From NCBI RefSeq assembly GCF_052030545.1, contig NZ_JBPDIH010000015.1, positions 11,207 through 75,206 on the forward strand: DNA of 64,000 bases. Direction: 5' to 3'. The translations under genes and the position numbers were made by a program. Each line of letters begins with the position of its first letter. Position 1 is the stretch's first letter. Under the pieces are notes generated by a model, which did not search any database, was not told the DNA's origin, and saw only the letters and a list, made by a program, of their open reading frames with translations. This DNA comes from CANMXU01 sp052030545. GTDB taxonomy: Bacteria; Pseudomonadota; Gammaproteobacteria; Enterobacterales; Alteromonadaceae. Shown here in pieces: positions 48,499 to 57,543 of this stretch.

Positions 48499-49122
48499 AT
48501 GGAACATTATATTAGCTTATTAGTAAAAACGATTTTCATCGAAAACATCGCATTATCTTTCTTTTTAGGTATGTGTACTTTCTTAGCGGTATCAAAGAAA
48601 GTCAGTACAGCGATCGGCTTAGGTGTAGCGGTTATAGTGGTACTTGGTTTAGCGGTTCCTGCTAACCAAATTATTTATCAAGCGATATTAGCGCCAGGTG
48701 CGTTAGACAGCATGATGGGTATTACTGACCCAGCTGAGTCTATCGACTTAAGCTTCTTGTCGTTCATCACCTTCATTGGTGTTATTGCGGCATTAGTTCA
48801 AATTCTTGAAATGGTATTAGATAAGTACTTCCCTGCGTTATATCAAGCGCTTGGTATTTTCTTACCACTAATTACTGTTAACTGTGCAATTTTTGGTGCT
48901 GTGTCTTTCATGGTAGCGAAAAACCTAACTTTAGGTGAATCAGTTGTTTACGGTTTAGGTTCAGGTATTGGTTGGGCGTTAGCGATTGTTTTACTTGCGG
49001 GTCTGCGCGAGAAAATGAAATATTCTGATGTGCCAGATGGCTTGAAAGGTTTAGGTATTACATTTATTACTGCTGGATTAATGGCCTTTGGCTTTTTATC
49101 TTTCGGTGGTATTTCCCTTTAA
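48499..49122 (+). CDS. nqrE: Na+-NQR subunit E
   Basis: 207 residues, six membrane helices, homologous to NqrD in inverted topology. Cysteines in FFLGMCTFLAV and ITVNCAIFGAV are the expected iron ligands. It starts three bases after nqrD. Confidence 0.96.
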   Translation: MEHYISLLVKTIFIENIALSFFLGMCTFLAVSKKVSTAIGLGVAVIVVLGLAVPANQIIYQAILAPGALDSMMGITDPAESIDLSFLSFITFIGVIAALVQILEMVLDKYFPALYQALGIFLPLITVNCAIFGAVSFMVAKNLTLGESVVYGLGSGIGWALAIVLLAGLREKMKYSDVPDGLKGLGITFITAGLMAFGFLSFGGISL

Positions 49123-49206
49123 TTATTAGCCATAGCGTTAATGTCGGTTTTAGGTTTGCTGAGACAGAAACCTAAAACCCTTAGATAAGTATAAAAGGAA
49201 AAGTCG

Positions 49207-50430
49207 ATGGAAATTATTCTCGGCGTATCGATGTTTACCGCGATAGTACTAGCACTAGTTTTAGTAATTTTATTTGCTAAATCTAAGTTAGTCTCTTCTG
49301 GTGACGTAACGATAAGTATAAATGGCGACCCTGAAAAAGCAGTTACTACTGCTGCGGGTGGCAAATTATTAGGTGCCCTAGCTGACCAAGGTATTTTTGT
49401 ACCATCAGCATGTGGTGGCGGTGGTACATGTGGCCAGTGTCGTGTAGACGTGCATTCTGGTGGTGGCGATATTCTACCAACAGAATTAGGTCATATTACT
49501 AAGCGTGAAGCAAAAGAAGGTTGTCGTCTAGCATGTCAAGTTGCTGTTAAGCAAGATATGGACATTGAACTAGAAGACGAAATTTTTGGTGTTCAACAAT
49601 GGGAATGTGAAGTTATCTCTAACGATAACAAAGCAACTTTCATTAAAGAATTGAAACTTAAAATTCCAGATGGTGAGTCTGTACCTTTCCGCGCAGGTGG
49701 TTATATTCAAATTGAAGCACCAGCGTATCACGCAAAATATAAAGACTTTGATATTGAAGAACAGTATCGTGGTGACTGGGAACATTTCGGCTTTTTTGAT
49801 GTTGAATCAAAAGTTGATGAACCAACACTTCGTGCTTACTCAATGGCGAACTATCCAGAAGAAGAAGGCATTATTATGCTGAACGTGCGTATCGCTACGC
49901 CGCCTCCTGGAAAGCTTCACTTACCTGCAGGTAAAATGTCTTCGTTCATCTTTAGCCTTAAGGCTGGCGATAAAGTGACAATTTCAGGTCCATTTGGTGA
50001 ATTCTTCGCTAAAGAAACTGATGCTGAAATGGTCTTTATTGGTGGTGGTGCAGGTATGGCGCCAATGCGTTCTCATATCTTTGACCAACTTAAACGTCTT
50101 AAGTCAAAACGTAAAATGTCTTTCTGGTACGGTGCACGTTCACTTCGTGAAATGTTCTATGAAGATGATTACAACATGCTTGCCAATGAAAACGATAACT
50201 TTGAATGGCACGTAGCATTATCTGATCCACAACCAGAAGATAACTGGGACGGCATGACAGGTTTTATTCATAACGTACTTTATGAAAACTACTTAAAAGA
50301 TCATGAAGCACCAGAAGATTGTGAATTCTACATGTGTGGTCCACCAATGATGAATGCCGCGGTTATTCATATGTTGAAAGACCTTGGTGTAGAAGATGAG
50401 AATATACTGCTTGATGACTTCGGTGGCTAA
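49207..50430 (+). CDS. nqrF: Na+-NQR subunit F (NADH dehydrogenase subunit)
   Basis: 407 residues. An N-terminal membrane helix (3-25) is followed by a ferredoxin-like domain with cysteines in SACGGGGTCGQC and GCRLACQ (2Fe-2S cluster), then FAD (RAYSMANYP) and NADH-binding (GGGAGMAPMRSH, CGPPMM) domains. Electrons enter the complex here. It ends with the conserved LLDDFGG. An 84-base gap after nqrE includes AAAGG. Confidence 0.97.
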   Translation: MEIILGVSMFTAIVLALVLVILFAKSKLVSSGDVTISINGDPEKAVTTAAGGKLLGALADQGIFVPSACGGGGTCGQCRVDVHSGGGDILPTELGHITKREAKEGCRLACQVAVKQDMDIELEDEIFGVQQWECEVISNDNKATFIKELKLKIPDGESVPFRAGGYIQIEAPAYHAKYKDFDIEEQYRGDWEHFGFFDVESKVDEPTLRAYSMANYPEEEGIIMLNVRIATPPPGKLHLPAGKMSSFIFSLKAGDKVTISGPFGEFFAKETDAEMVFIGGGAGMAPMRSHIFDQLKRLKSKRKMSFWYGARSLREMFYEDDYNMLANENDNFEWHVALSDPQPEDNWDGMTGFIHNVLYENYLKDHEAPEDCEFYMCGPPMMNAAVIHMLKDLGVEDENILLDDFGG

Positions 50431-50450
50431 TTTTTAATTTAAGCTTGCCT

Positions 50451-50527
50451 ATTGGCACTGCTTCATCGTTGGATGTACTCATTGACTAGCGTCAACTCCG
50501 TGCATTCCGCCTTGAAGCACCACCAAT
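50451..50527. repeat. Nested palindromic element, copy C
   Basis: Inner stem TTGAC/GTCAA with loop TAGC (50482-50495), middle stem GGATGTAC/GTGCATTCC (50471-50478 and 50500-50508), TGCTTCA/TGAAGCA (50459-50465, 50513-50519) and ATTGG/CCAAT at the ends. It begins 21 bases after the nqrF stop. Confidence 0.82.
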
Positions 50528-50561
50528 TTGCGGCGCTTAAATGTAAAAATAACGTATTTAT

Positions 50562-50586
50562 AAAGGTGGCTAAGCCACCTTTTTTA
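50562..50586 (+). terminator. Terminator of the nqr operon
   Basis: AAAGGTGGC/GCCACCTTT with a TAA loop, followed by a T run. Confidence 0.88.
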
Positions 50587-50637
50587 TTGCGCTAAATTAA
50601 GCTGTTGCCTGGAAACTTAGCACGAAATTTAGGCCAT

Positions 50638-50673
50638 AAAAAAGCGCTAATTCACAGAACTAGCGCTTTTTTT
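50638..50673. terminator. Bidirectional terminator near the end of the M17 peptidase gene
   Basis: AAAAAAGCGCTA (50638-50649) and TAGCGCTTTTTT (50661-50672) pair perfectly, with A and T tracts on the two sides. It can end transcripts from both directions. Confidence 0.85.
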
Positions 50674-50741
50674 AGCTTGTACTTAACGCTTTCAACTTTC
50701 AACTTTTAGCTTGAAACTTATAGCTTAAGGCTTTCAGCTTT
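50674..50741. repeat. Degenerate AGCTT/AACTTT-type repeats
   Basis: Irregular short units (CTTTCAACTTTCAACTTTTA, GCTTGAAACTTATAGCTTA) related to those at 13142-13250. No gene or hairpin explains them. Confidence 0.55.
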
Positions 50742-52253
50742 TTACTTGCTATTATCGCGCGTTAACAGCCACTCAGTTAATAACCTTACGCCATAACCTG
50801 TGCCGCCGACTGGGTATTCGTTTTTCGCACTGGCGTTTAACGCGTTACCTGCCATATCGATATGTGCCCATGGCGTATCTCCGGTAAAATGCTGTAAAAA
50901 AGTTGCTGCTGTCGTTGCGCTTGGTCCACCAGAGCCAGTATTACGTAAATCTGCAATCGAGCTTTTAAGCATATCTTCATAACCTAATGGTAAGTGCCAT
51001 AGTGGCTCATTTACTGACTTTCCGGCATAAGTTAATTGCTTAACTAGTTTATCGTCAGTACTAAATATTCCGCCTAACTCGGTGCCTAATGCGCGGTATT
51101 TACCGCCAGTTAAGGTAGCAATATCAACTAAAACGCTTGGTTTGAATTTTTCACGCGCATACCACATCGCATCAATTAACACTAAACGACCTTCCGCATC
51201 AGTATTGGTAATTTCAACGGATAAGCCTTCTGCGGTTGTTAATACATCGCCAGGGGCTACTGAGCTTTCAGAAACCATATTAGCTGCCATGCCCATTACG
51301 GCGACAACATTAACGTTGGCTTTCATTTTTGCCAGTGCTTGCACTGTGCCTAAGGCTGCTGCTGCACCAGCCATATCTGATTTCATACGGACAATGGACT
51401 CGTGAGTTTTAATATTGTAACCACCCGAATCAAATGTTATGCCTTTACCGATAATCGCTACAGGGGCGTCGTCGCTACCTTGGTAGTGTGCTACCACTAA
51501 ACGTGACCCTTGATCACTGCCTCGGCCAACGGCTTCTAAAGCATTCATGCCTAATTTTTTCAGCTCGTTCGGTTCCAATACTGTGACGGTAACTCCGAGT
51601 TTTTCAAGTGCTTTGGCCTGATTGGCAAAATCGACAGGCGTGAGCTCAGTAGGCACTTCATTGGTAAGATCTCGTGCTAAAAATATTCCTGATTGAATAT
51701 CCGCCAATTGTTGGTAATGCTTAACGACGTCTTTTTTATTACTTACGCTAAAGCTGTAACTTTTTTCTTGGTATTTTTCCTGTTTGTATTTGTCAAATTG
51801 ATAGGCACGCAAGTTAATGCCATGGGCAAGTTGAGCTGCTTGTTCGGCATTAAAACTTTGCCCCGATAAAGCGATGTTTTGGATTTGTTTTTTACTTAAG
51901 TTGGCGCTGATATTACCGCCAAGTTGCGTTAACTGTGCTTGGCTAAGCGTTTCGCTACCTAAACCGACAAGCAAAACACGATCGTAGTCGAGGTTAGTCG
52001 GCGCTAGAATTTCAACAAAGCTATTGTAGGCGCCAGTAAATTCATTTACCGAGGCGGCTTTGCTTAATTGCCCTTGTGTTTTTTTATCATAACTTGTCAT
52101 TGCTGCGCTTTTATGAGTATCGCTTTGAAAAAGCACTAAGGTGTCAGCATTTGAAGAAATCTTATTCTCAAAGCTAAATGTATCCGCATTGGACGTTGCG
52201 CTAAGGAAAAGTGCTGAAGTCAATACAGCGAGGCGAGAAAGCTTAAGTGTCAT
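50742..52253 (-). CDS. Exported M17 leucyl aminopeptidase
   Basis: 503 residues with a clear signal peptide (about 1-23, cleaved near SNA-DTF), unlike cytoplasmic PepA. The M17 metal and catalytic residues are present: GKGITFDSGG (lysine and aspartate), KSDMAGAAA and NTDAEGRLVL. It should remove N-terminal residues from peptides in the periplasm or outside. It lies on the opposite strand between nqrF and apbE and is not obviously connected to them. Confidence 0.9.
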   Translation of the reverse strand: MTLKLSRLAVLTSALFLSATSNADTFSFENKISSNADTLVLFQSDTHKSAAMTSYDKKTQGQLSKAASVNEFTGAYNSFVEILAPTNLDYDRVLLVGLGSETLSQAQLTQLGGNISANLSKKQIQNIALSGQSFNAEQAAQLAHGINLRAYQFDKYKQEKYQEKSYSFSVSNKKDVVKHYQQLADIQSGIFLARDLTNEVPTELTPVDFANQAKALEKLGVTVTVLEPNELKKLGMNALEAVGRGSDQGSRLVVAHYQGSDDAPVAIIGKGITFDSGGYNIKTHESIVRMKSDMAGAAAALGTVQALAKMKANVNVVAVMGMAANMVSESSVAPGDVLTTAEGLSVEITNTDAEGRLVLIDAMWYAREKFKPSVLVDIATLTGGKYRALGTELGGIFSTDDKLVKQLTYAGKSVNEPLWHLPLGYEDMLKSSIADLRNTGSGGPSATTAATFLQHFTGDTPWAHIDMAGNALNASAKNEYPVGGTGYGVRLLTEWLLTRDNSK

Positions 52254-52390
52254 TAATTTATCCTGATTATTATAACTAGGATGTAAATATAACGATTCCT
52301 TGACGAAAAGGTAAGTGAACGGGCAGTTTACTATGTGATAAAAGTGTCAACTTTGTTAGAATTCAGGCAATTTTATTTGATTAAATTAAG

Positions 52391-53413
52391 ATGATTTTTA
52401 TGATGCTCAGAGCCTTTTCTTATGTTGTTTTCTTGTTGTTACTAACAGGCTGTTTTCCAAGTAGTGACGGCGCAAAACAAGAGGTGTTATTGCAAGGTCG
52501 CACTATGGGGACGACCTATAATATTAAAGTCGTTGTACCTAAAGACAGAGATACGAATGCATTAAAGTTAGCCGTTGATGAGTTGCTTAAAGAAGTTAAT
52601 CAGCAAATGTCGACCTATATTCCAAGCTCTGAGTTGTCTCAGTTTAACCAATCTACATCGTTAGCGCCTATCGACATATCTTCTGGCTTAGAGCGGGTGT
52701 TAGCTGAAGCGCTTCGCTTAGGTGAAATAAGTGCAGGCAAGTTAGATGTAACTGTGGGGCCTTTGGTAAATTTATGGGGCTTTGGTCCTGAGTATCGCCC
52801 TGAAACAGTACCAAGTGAACAAGCGCTGATTGATGCGCGCAGTAAAGTTGGTCTTAAACATATCTTATTAAACCAAGGGCAATTATCTAAAACTAATCCA
52901 CAAACGTATGTGGATTTATCAACGATCGCAAAAGGGTATGGTGTTGATGTCGTTGCTGAGCTTATTGAGCAAAATGGTATTAATAACTACCTTGTTGAAA
53001 TTGGTGGCGAGATGCGTTTAAAAGGGTTTAAAGCAACAGGCGAGCTTTGGCATGTCGCGATTGAAAAACCCATTACTTCTGAGCGTTCAGTGCATCAAAT
53101 TATCATTCCTAAAGATAACGCAGTGGCAACCTCAGGGGATTATCGCAACTACTATGAAGCTGATGGTATGCGTTATTCACATATCATCGACCCAGATACT
53201 GGCAAACCCATTAATCATAAGTTGGTTTCAGTAACGGTGATTCATCCATCATCAATGACCGCAGATGGGCTGTCGACTGCGATGATGGTGATGGGCGAAG
53301 AAAAGGCACTAGCGTTTGCTGAGCAGCATCAAGTCGCCGCTTATATTATTGCCAAAACTGATACTGGCTTTGAAGAAATAGTCAGTCAGCACTTTGTGCA
53401 GTACCTAAAATAG
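52391..53413 (+). CDS. apbE: FAD:protein FMN transferase
   Basis: 340 residues, a lipoprotein with lipobox LLTGC (C24 if the first ATG is used; a second ATG lies nine bases downstream). ApbE attaches FMN from FAD to threonine in SGAT motifs of NqrB and NqrC, so its place two genes after the nqr operon fits. Conserved motifs: GRTMGTTYNI, DLSTIAKGYGVD, EIGGEM, SGDYRN and HIIDPDTGKP. Confidence 0.95.
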   Translation: MIFMMLRAFSYVVFLLLLTGCFPSSDGAKQEVLLQGRTMGTTYNIKVVVPKDRDTNALKLAVDELLKEVNQQMSTYIPSSELSQFNQSTSLAPIDISSGLERVLAEALRLGEISAGKLDVTVGPLVNLWGFGPEYRPETVPSEQALIDARSKVGLKHILLNQGQLSKTNPQTYVDLSTIAKGYGVDVVAELIEQNGINNYLVEIGGEMRLKGFKATGELWHVAIEKPITSERSVHQIIIPKDNAVATSGDYRNYYEADGMRYSHIIDPDTGKPINHKLVSVTVIHPSSMTADGLSTAMMVMGEEKALAFAEQHQVAAYIIAKTDTGFEEIVSQHFVQYLK

Positions 53414-53492
53414 ATTGTTGGTTTTATTGTTCTTTTGTATAATTATCTTCGACTTAAATAAGTCTGGAAATAATAATATACAGGGATAAATA

Positions 53493-53978
53493 ATGAAAAA
53501 AACGGTATTGATACCTTTAGCGTGTATCGCCATGTTTTCTAACGCTGCTTTCGCTGACAAAGGCGGTTATGCAGGAGTTAAAGTAGGCCAAGCATCTATT
53601 GATGTTGATTATGTAGATAACGCTAGTTTGACTGGCGCAGTTTTCGGCTATCGCTTTGAAAACAATCTTGCTATTGAAATAGAAGCACTCTCTGGTAGCG
53701 CTGAAATTGATTCTTGGGGCTATAGTTCAGATATTGATTTAGAAACTGTTGCTATTTATGGTGCTTGGCGTTCAGGTGATGATTTTTTCTTCAAAACCAA
53801 AGTAGGTGTTTTAAGAGAAGAAGTATCTTCTGGTTATGTTGGCTCAGAAGAAGATACCGGTCTGTCTTATGGTCTAGGTCTTGGTTATCAGGGAGATAGC
53901 TTTATTGTCGAGCTAGAATATACCTTAATAGAAGAAGATGTTTCTGCCGCAACGCTTGGTCTTATTTATAAGTTTTAA
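53493..53978 (+). CDS. Small outer membrane beta-barrel protein
   Basis: 161 residues with a signal peptide (about 1-21, AFA-DKG) and alternating strands ending in the aromatic C-terminal LGLIYKF typical of barrels inserted by BamA. Eight strands fit the length, like OmpA/OmpX-type porin-family barrels. The ligand or role is unknown. It is an independent unit with a terminator at 54021-54050. Confidence 0.8.
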   Translation: MKKTVLIPLACIAMFSNAAFADKGGYAGVKVGQASIDVDYVDNASLTGAVFGYRFENNLAIEIEALSGSAEIDSWGYSSDIDLETVAIYGAWRSGDDFFFKTKVGVLREEVSSGYVGSEEDTGLSYGLGLGYQGDSFIVELEYTLIEEDVSAATLGLIYKF

Positions 53979-54020
53979 TTAAGTGTCTTGTCTTAGGATA
54001 CGTTAACAGTTTTTAAGTTG

Positions 54021-54050
54021 AAGCCAATTGCGCAAGCGGTTGGCTTTTTT
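54021..54050 (+). terminator. Terminator after the beta-barrel gene
   Basis: AAGCCAATTGC pairs with GCGGTTGGCTT (two mismatches) around GCAA, followed by T6. Confidence 0.85.
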
Positions 54051-54155
54051 GATCCATTTGTTCTGGTGTTTGCATACCAAAAAAGGCGAGGAGGTCGATA
54101 ACATTAAATTAGAATCGTTAATTAAGGCGACAAGATCTCTGTTTGATTGGTAAAT

Positions 54156-54207
54156 ATATTCCCGCCCTCTATATTCCCGTCCTCTATATTCCCGTCCCCT
54201 ATATATT
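54156..54207. repeat. 15-bp tandem repeat, three and a half units
   Basis: Units at 54156, 54171 and 54186 (ATATTCCCGCCCTCT, ATATTCCCGTCCTCT, ATATTCCCGTCCCCT), then a partial ATATATT. The C-rich units stand out from the AT-rich surroundings. It lies 85 bases upstream of nqrM. Confidence 0.85.
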
Positions 54208-54291
54208 GGTGGAGATAATAGCTTTGTCTTTAGTTGTAAGGTAAAATAGCGCCACTTTTTTAGCGGCTGTTGTTAGTATTTATTTAATATT

Positions 54292-54522
54292 ATGACTATT
54301 TTCTTGATCACCTTAGGTTTTTTTCTTGTTGTTGTTTTGGCAATGGCCGTTGGTTATATTTTTCAGCAAAAAACCTTGGCGGGTAGCTGCGGCGGTTTGG
54401 CAACGGTCGGTATTGAAAAATCGTGTAATTGCGACAACCCTTGTGAAAAGCGTCAAGAGCGTGAGCGCAAAGCGGCAGAAAAAGAAAAACTTCAGCAAAG
54501 CATTGATGTAAAAAATATTTGA
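54292..54522 (+). CDS. nqrM: Na+-NQR maturation protein NqrM
   Basis: 76 residues: one membrane helix (about 4-24) and a cysteine-rich segment SCGGLATVGIEKSCNCDNPC, the DUF539/NqrM pattern. NqrM is needed for iron insertion into the NqrD/NqrE site. A charged helical tail follows. It is 1 kb after apbE and shares a terminator with convergent gnd. Confidence 0.92.
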   Translation: MTIFLITLGFFLVVVLAMAVGYIFQQKTLAGSCGGLATVGIEKSCNCDNPCEKRQERERKAAEKEKLQQSIDVKNI

Positions 54523-54546
54523 TATTTTTATCAATGGTTCAGTTAT

Positions 54547-54583
54547 AAAAAAGGCTTAGTCATTAAATGACTAAGCCTTTTTT
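54547..54583. terminator. Bidirectional terminator between nqrM and gnd
   Basis: AAAAAGGCTTAGTCATT pairs with AATGACTAAGCCTTTTT with a short loop; A and T tracts on each side. Confidence 0.9.
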
Positions 54584-54601
54584 AATTGCATCATTTAGTG
54601 A

Positions 54602-56056
54602 CTAAGCATCATAAGTTGAGCTTGCTGTGTCACCACTGTTTGCTGTCCATTTGGTATGGAAAAACTCACCGCGAGGTTTGTCAGTACGCTCATATGTATG
54701 TGCGCCAAAGTAGTCGCGCTGTGCTTGCAATAAGTTAGCCGGCAAGGTTGCATGACGATATGAATCATAGAATGCTAAACCAGCACTCATCGCAGGTGCT
54801 GGTACGCCATTAAGTACAAACTGCGCAATCGCTTTACGCCAGCTCGGCTGAGCAGTAATAAGTTGTTCGCTAAAGAACGAGTCTAGCGTTAAATTGGTTA
54901 GGGCAGGGTTATTGTCGTATGCGTTTTTAATGTCTTTTAAAAATACAGAACGAATAATACAACCGCCACTCCACATCATTGCCACACCACTGTTATTTAG
55001 GTTCCAGTTGAAATGATTTGATGCTTCACGCATTAACATAAAACCTTGTGCGTACGAGATTATTTTAGACGCATATAGTGCTTGCCCTAAAGTATCAATC
55101 CACGCTTGTTGATCTTCAGTGATTGGTTGAACTTCAGGGCCTGTTAAAATTTCACTTGCCTCAATCCGCTCGTCTTTTAACGCTGAGATACAACGTGAGA
55201 AAACCGCTTCACAAATTAACGTTACCGGCACACCAAATTCAAGGGCGTTAATGCCGGTCATTTTACCGGTACCTTTTTGGCCAGCTTTATCTAAAATTTT
55301 ATCAATAACAAACTCGCCGTTTTCAGTGGTGCCCATAATGTCGGCCGTTATATCAATTAAGTAACTGCCTAACTCGCCTTGTTTCCACTGTTCAAACACT
55401 TGCTGAATTTGTAAATTATCAAGATTTAGCACATCTTTCATAAACTGGTAGGCTTCACAAATTAGCTGCATATCGCCATATTCAATGCCATTGTGAACCA
55501 TTTTAACAAAATGACCTGAACCACTATCGCCAACCCAATCACAACAAGGTGTTCCGTCGTCAGTTTTTGCGGCTATTGCTTGAAAAATATTTTTAACATG
55601 TGGCCACGCTTCTTTATGACCGCCAGGCATAATGGCTGGACCAAAGCGAGCACCTTCTTCACCACCTGAAACACCCGTGCCAATAAATAACAAACCTTTT
55701 TCATCTAGATCATTGTAACGGCGAATTGAATCATTATAGTCAGCGTTGCCGCCATCGATAATAATGTCACCCTTGTCTAAATGCGGCACAATTTGTTCAA
55801 TAAACTTATCTACCACTTCACCCGCTTTCACCATTAACATGATTTTTCGAGGTGATGATAAACTTGCGACCATTTCTTCAATACTTTTCACGCCGACTAT
55901 ATTGGTGCCTTTGGCTGCGCCATTAATAAAGTCGTCAACTTTTGAAGTGGTACGGTTATATGCTGCTACTTTAAAACCATTGTCATTCATATTTAAGATC
56001 AGGTTTTGGCCCATAACCGCCAGACCGACAACTGCAATGTCGCAAGAATTACTCAT
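54602..56056 (-). CDS. gnd: 6-phosphogluconate dehydrogenase, decarboxylating
   Basis: 484 residues. It oxidises 6-phosphogluconate to ribulose-5-phosphate in the pentose phosphate pathway. The N-terminal Rossmann motif GLAVMGQNL, the substrate site GVSGGEEGAR, the catalytic region KMVHNGIEYGDMQ and the C-terminal RGEFFHT are present. In the family signature KGTGKW the tryptophan is Met (KGTGKM, M266), next to the intact substrate residues. The zwf and edd genes are not nearby. Confidence 0.96.
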   Translation of the reverse strand: MSNSCDIAVVGLAVMGQNLILNMNDNGFKVAAYNRTTSKVDDFINGAAKGTNIVGVKSIEEMVASLSSPRKIMLMVKAGEVVDKFIEQIVPHLDKGDIIIDGGNADYNDSIRRYNDLDEKGLLFIGTGVSGGEEGARFGPAIMPGGHKEAWPHVKNIFQAIAAKTDDGTPCCDWVGDSGSGHFVKMVHNGIEYGDMQLICEAYQFMKDVLNLDNLQIQQVFEQWKQGELGSYLIDITADIMGTTENGEFVIDKILDKAGQKGTGKMTGINALEFGVPVTLICEAVFSRCISALKDERIEASEILTGPEVQPITEDQQAWIDTLGQALYASKIISYAQGFMLMREASNHFNWNLNNSGVAMMWSGGCIIRSVFLKDIKNAYDNNPALTNLTLDSFFSEQLITAQPSWRKAIAQFVLNGVPAPAMSAGLAFYDSYRHATLPANLLQAQRDYFGAHTYERTDKPRGEFFHTKWTANSGDTASSTYDA

Positions 56057-56324
56057 TATATTTTCCTATAAAGTGGGTTATTACTCAGTGCTAAACGACT
56101 AAGTTAATGCTAAGCAATGTTAATAAATAAAATAGTATCACTAATCTATATTGTTAACAATTTTCAATAATTAGTGTGACTTAAAAGTTCAATTAACCTT
56201 AACAATATTAAGTGAGTTTATTTTAAACATAATTGATATTAATACCAGAGATGTGAACTAGTGAAATAACTTTTTACACAAGGTTAGCTCAAAAAGTTTT
56301 GATAACCGATTAATTTTAATTATA

Positions 56325-56340
56325 CTGTTTTTATATACAG
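56325..56340. promoter_or_regulatory. LexA (SOS) box
   Basis: CTGTTTTTATATACAG fits the gammaproteobacterial LexA consensus CTG-N10-CAG with an AT-rich centre. It lies 17 bases before the dinB start, where LexA would block transcription. Confidence 0.85.
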
Positions 56341-56357
56341 TTAAGGTTTTGGTTTTT

Positions 56358-57419
56358 ATGCGCAAGCTAATTCATGTTGATATGGATGCGTTTTTTGTTT
56401 CTGTTGAGATTCGCGACAATCCTGCGTTGGCGAATAAGCCTGTTGCCGTTGGTGGCAAGCGCACGTCGCGTGGCGTGATAGCAACCTGTAATTATATTGC
56501 ACGTGAATATGGTGTGCGTTCTGCTATGCCAACAAGTATTGCACTGCAAAAATGCCCAAACCTTGTCTTAGTTCCCGGGCGAATGAGCGTATATAAAGAA
56601 GTAAGTCAGCAAATCCATCAAATATTGCAACGTTACACTTTACTTATTGAACCGTTAAGTTTAGATGAAGCTTATTTAGATGTGACTGATTGCACCATGT
56701 TTAATGGCTCGGCGACCTTGATTGCGCAAGATATCTGTTTGGCGATCAAAAATGAGCTGAACTTAACAGCGTCTGCGGGCATCGCGCCGATAAAATTTCT
56801 AGCAAAAATCGCTTCAGATCTCAATAAACCCAACGGCACTTTTACTATAGCGCCGAACGAAGTTGATGCTCACATACAGGCTTTGTCGCTTAAAAAAATT
56901 CCCGGTGTGGGTAAAGTGACGTTCGACAAACTCACCAAGTTCGGCTTTCACACTGGTGCTGATATTAGAAATGCTGACGAACACTACTTAGTGCAACACT
57001 TTGGTAAGTTTGGCAAAAAGCTTTGGCAACGCTGCCAAGGTATAGATCCGCGTGGTATTGAAACGTCAAGAATACGAAAGTCGGTTGGTGTTGAGCGCAC
57101 TTTTTCAACGGATATTAGTGTTATAGAGGAGTTAGAACATATCTTGGCAGAAAAATTGTTGCCAGAGCTTGAGCTACGAAGCGCTCATTACCTAGAGCAA
57201 CGAGCAATAAATAAGCTAGGTATTAAAATAAAATTTAACGACTTCCAGCAAACCACTAAAGAACATCAATACCATGAAATTGATTTACCTAAATTGCTTT
57301 TATTGTTGCGCGAAGCTTTGGCTAGAGGCCAGGGTAAGCCAGTAAGGTTGCTTGGTGTGCATATCGGTTTATCTGAAAAAATAAGTGACAATCGACAGTT
57401 AGCACTTACTTTTGATTAA
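56358..57419 (+). CDS. dinB: DNA polymerase IV (Y-family)
   Basis: 353 residues. An error-prone translesion polymerase. Catalytic acidic residues appear in HVDMDAFFVSVE and LSLDEAYLDVT; YIAREYGVRSAMP, the helix-hairpin-helix KKIPGVGKVTFDKL and the little-finger domain follow. The ATG at 56358 is preferred over the TTG at 56349, as relatives begin MRKIIHIDMD. It is under a LexA box. Confidence 0.96.
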   Translation: MRKLIHVDMDAFFVSVEIRDNPALANKPVAVGGKRTSRGVIATCNYIAREYGVRSAMPTSIALQKCPNLVLVPGRMSVYKEVSQQIHQILQRYTLLIEPLSLDEAYLDVTDCTMFNGSATLIAQDICLAIKNELNLTASAGIAPIKFLAKIASDLNKPNGTFTIAPNEVDAHIQALSLKKIPGVGKVTFDKLTKFGFHTGADIRNADEHYLVQHFGKFGKKLWQRCQGIDPRGIETSRIRKSVGVERTFSTDISVIEELEHILAEKLLPELELRSAHYLEQRAINKLGIKIKFNDFQQTTKEHQYHEIDLPKLLLLLREALARGQGKPVRLLGVHIGLSEKISDNRQLALTFD

Positions 57420-57543
57420 GGTTTTTTTGATTTTTCGTGTGCGATAAGTGCCATATAATGTGTGAGACTTTCTTGATTTAAAGGTTGTTTAGCCTATCTT
57501 AATAAGAGGTGTTAATGCGCTTTACATTTAAGAGGGTCGCTCT

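Noticed and set aside
54156..54207. Tandem 15-bp units considered as a CRISPR
   Set aside because: Units are directly adjacent with no spacers and no cas genes are in the window.
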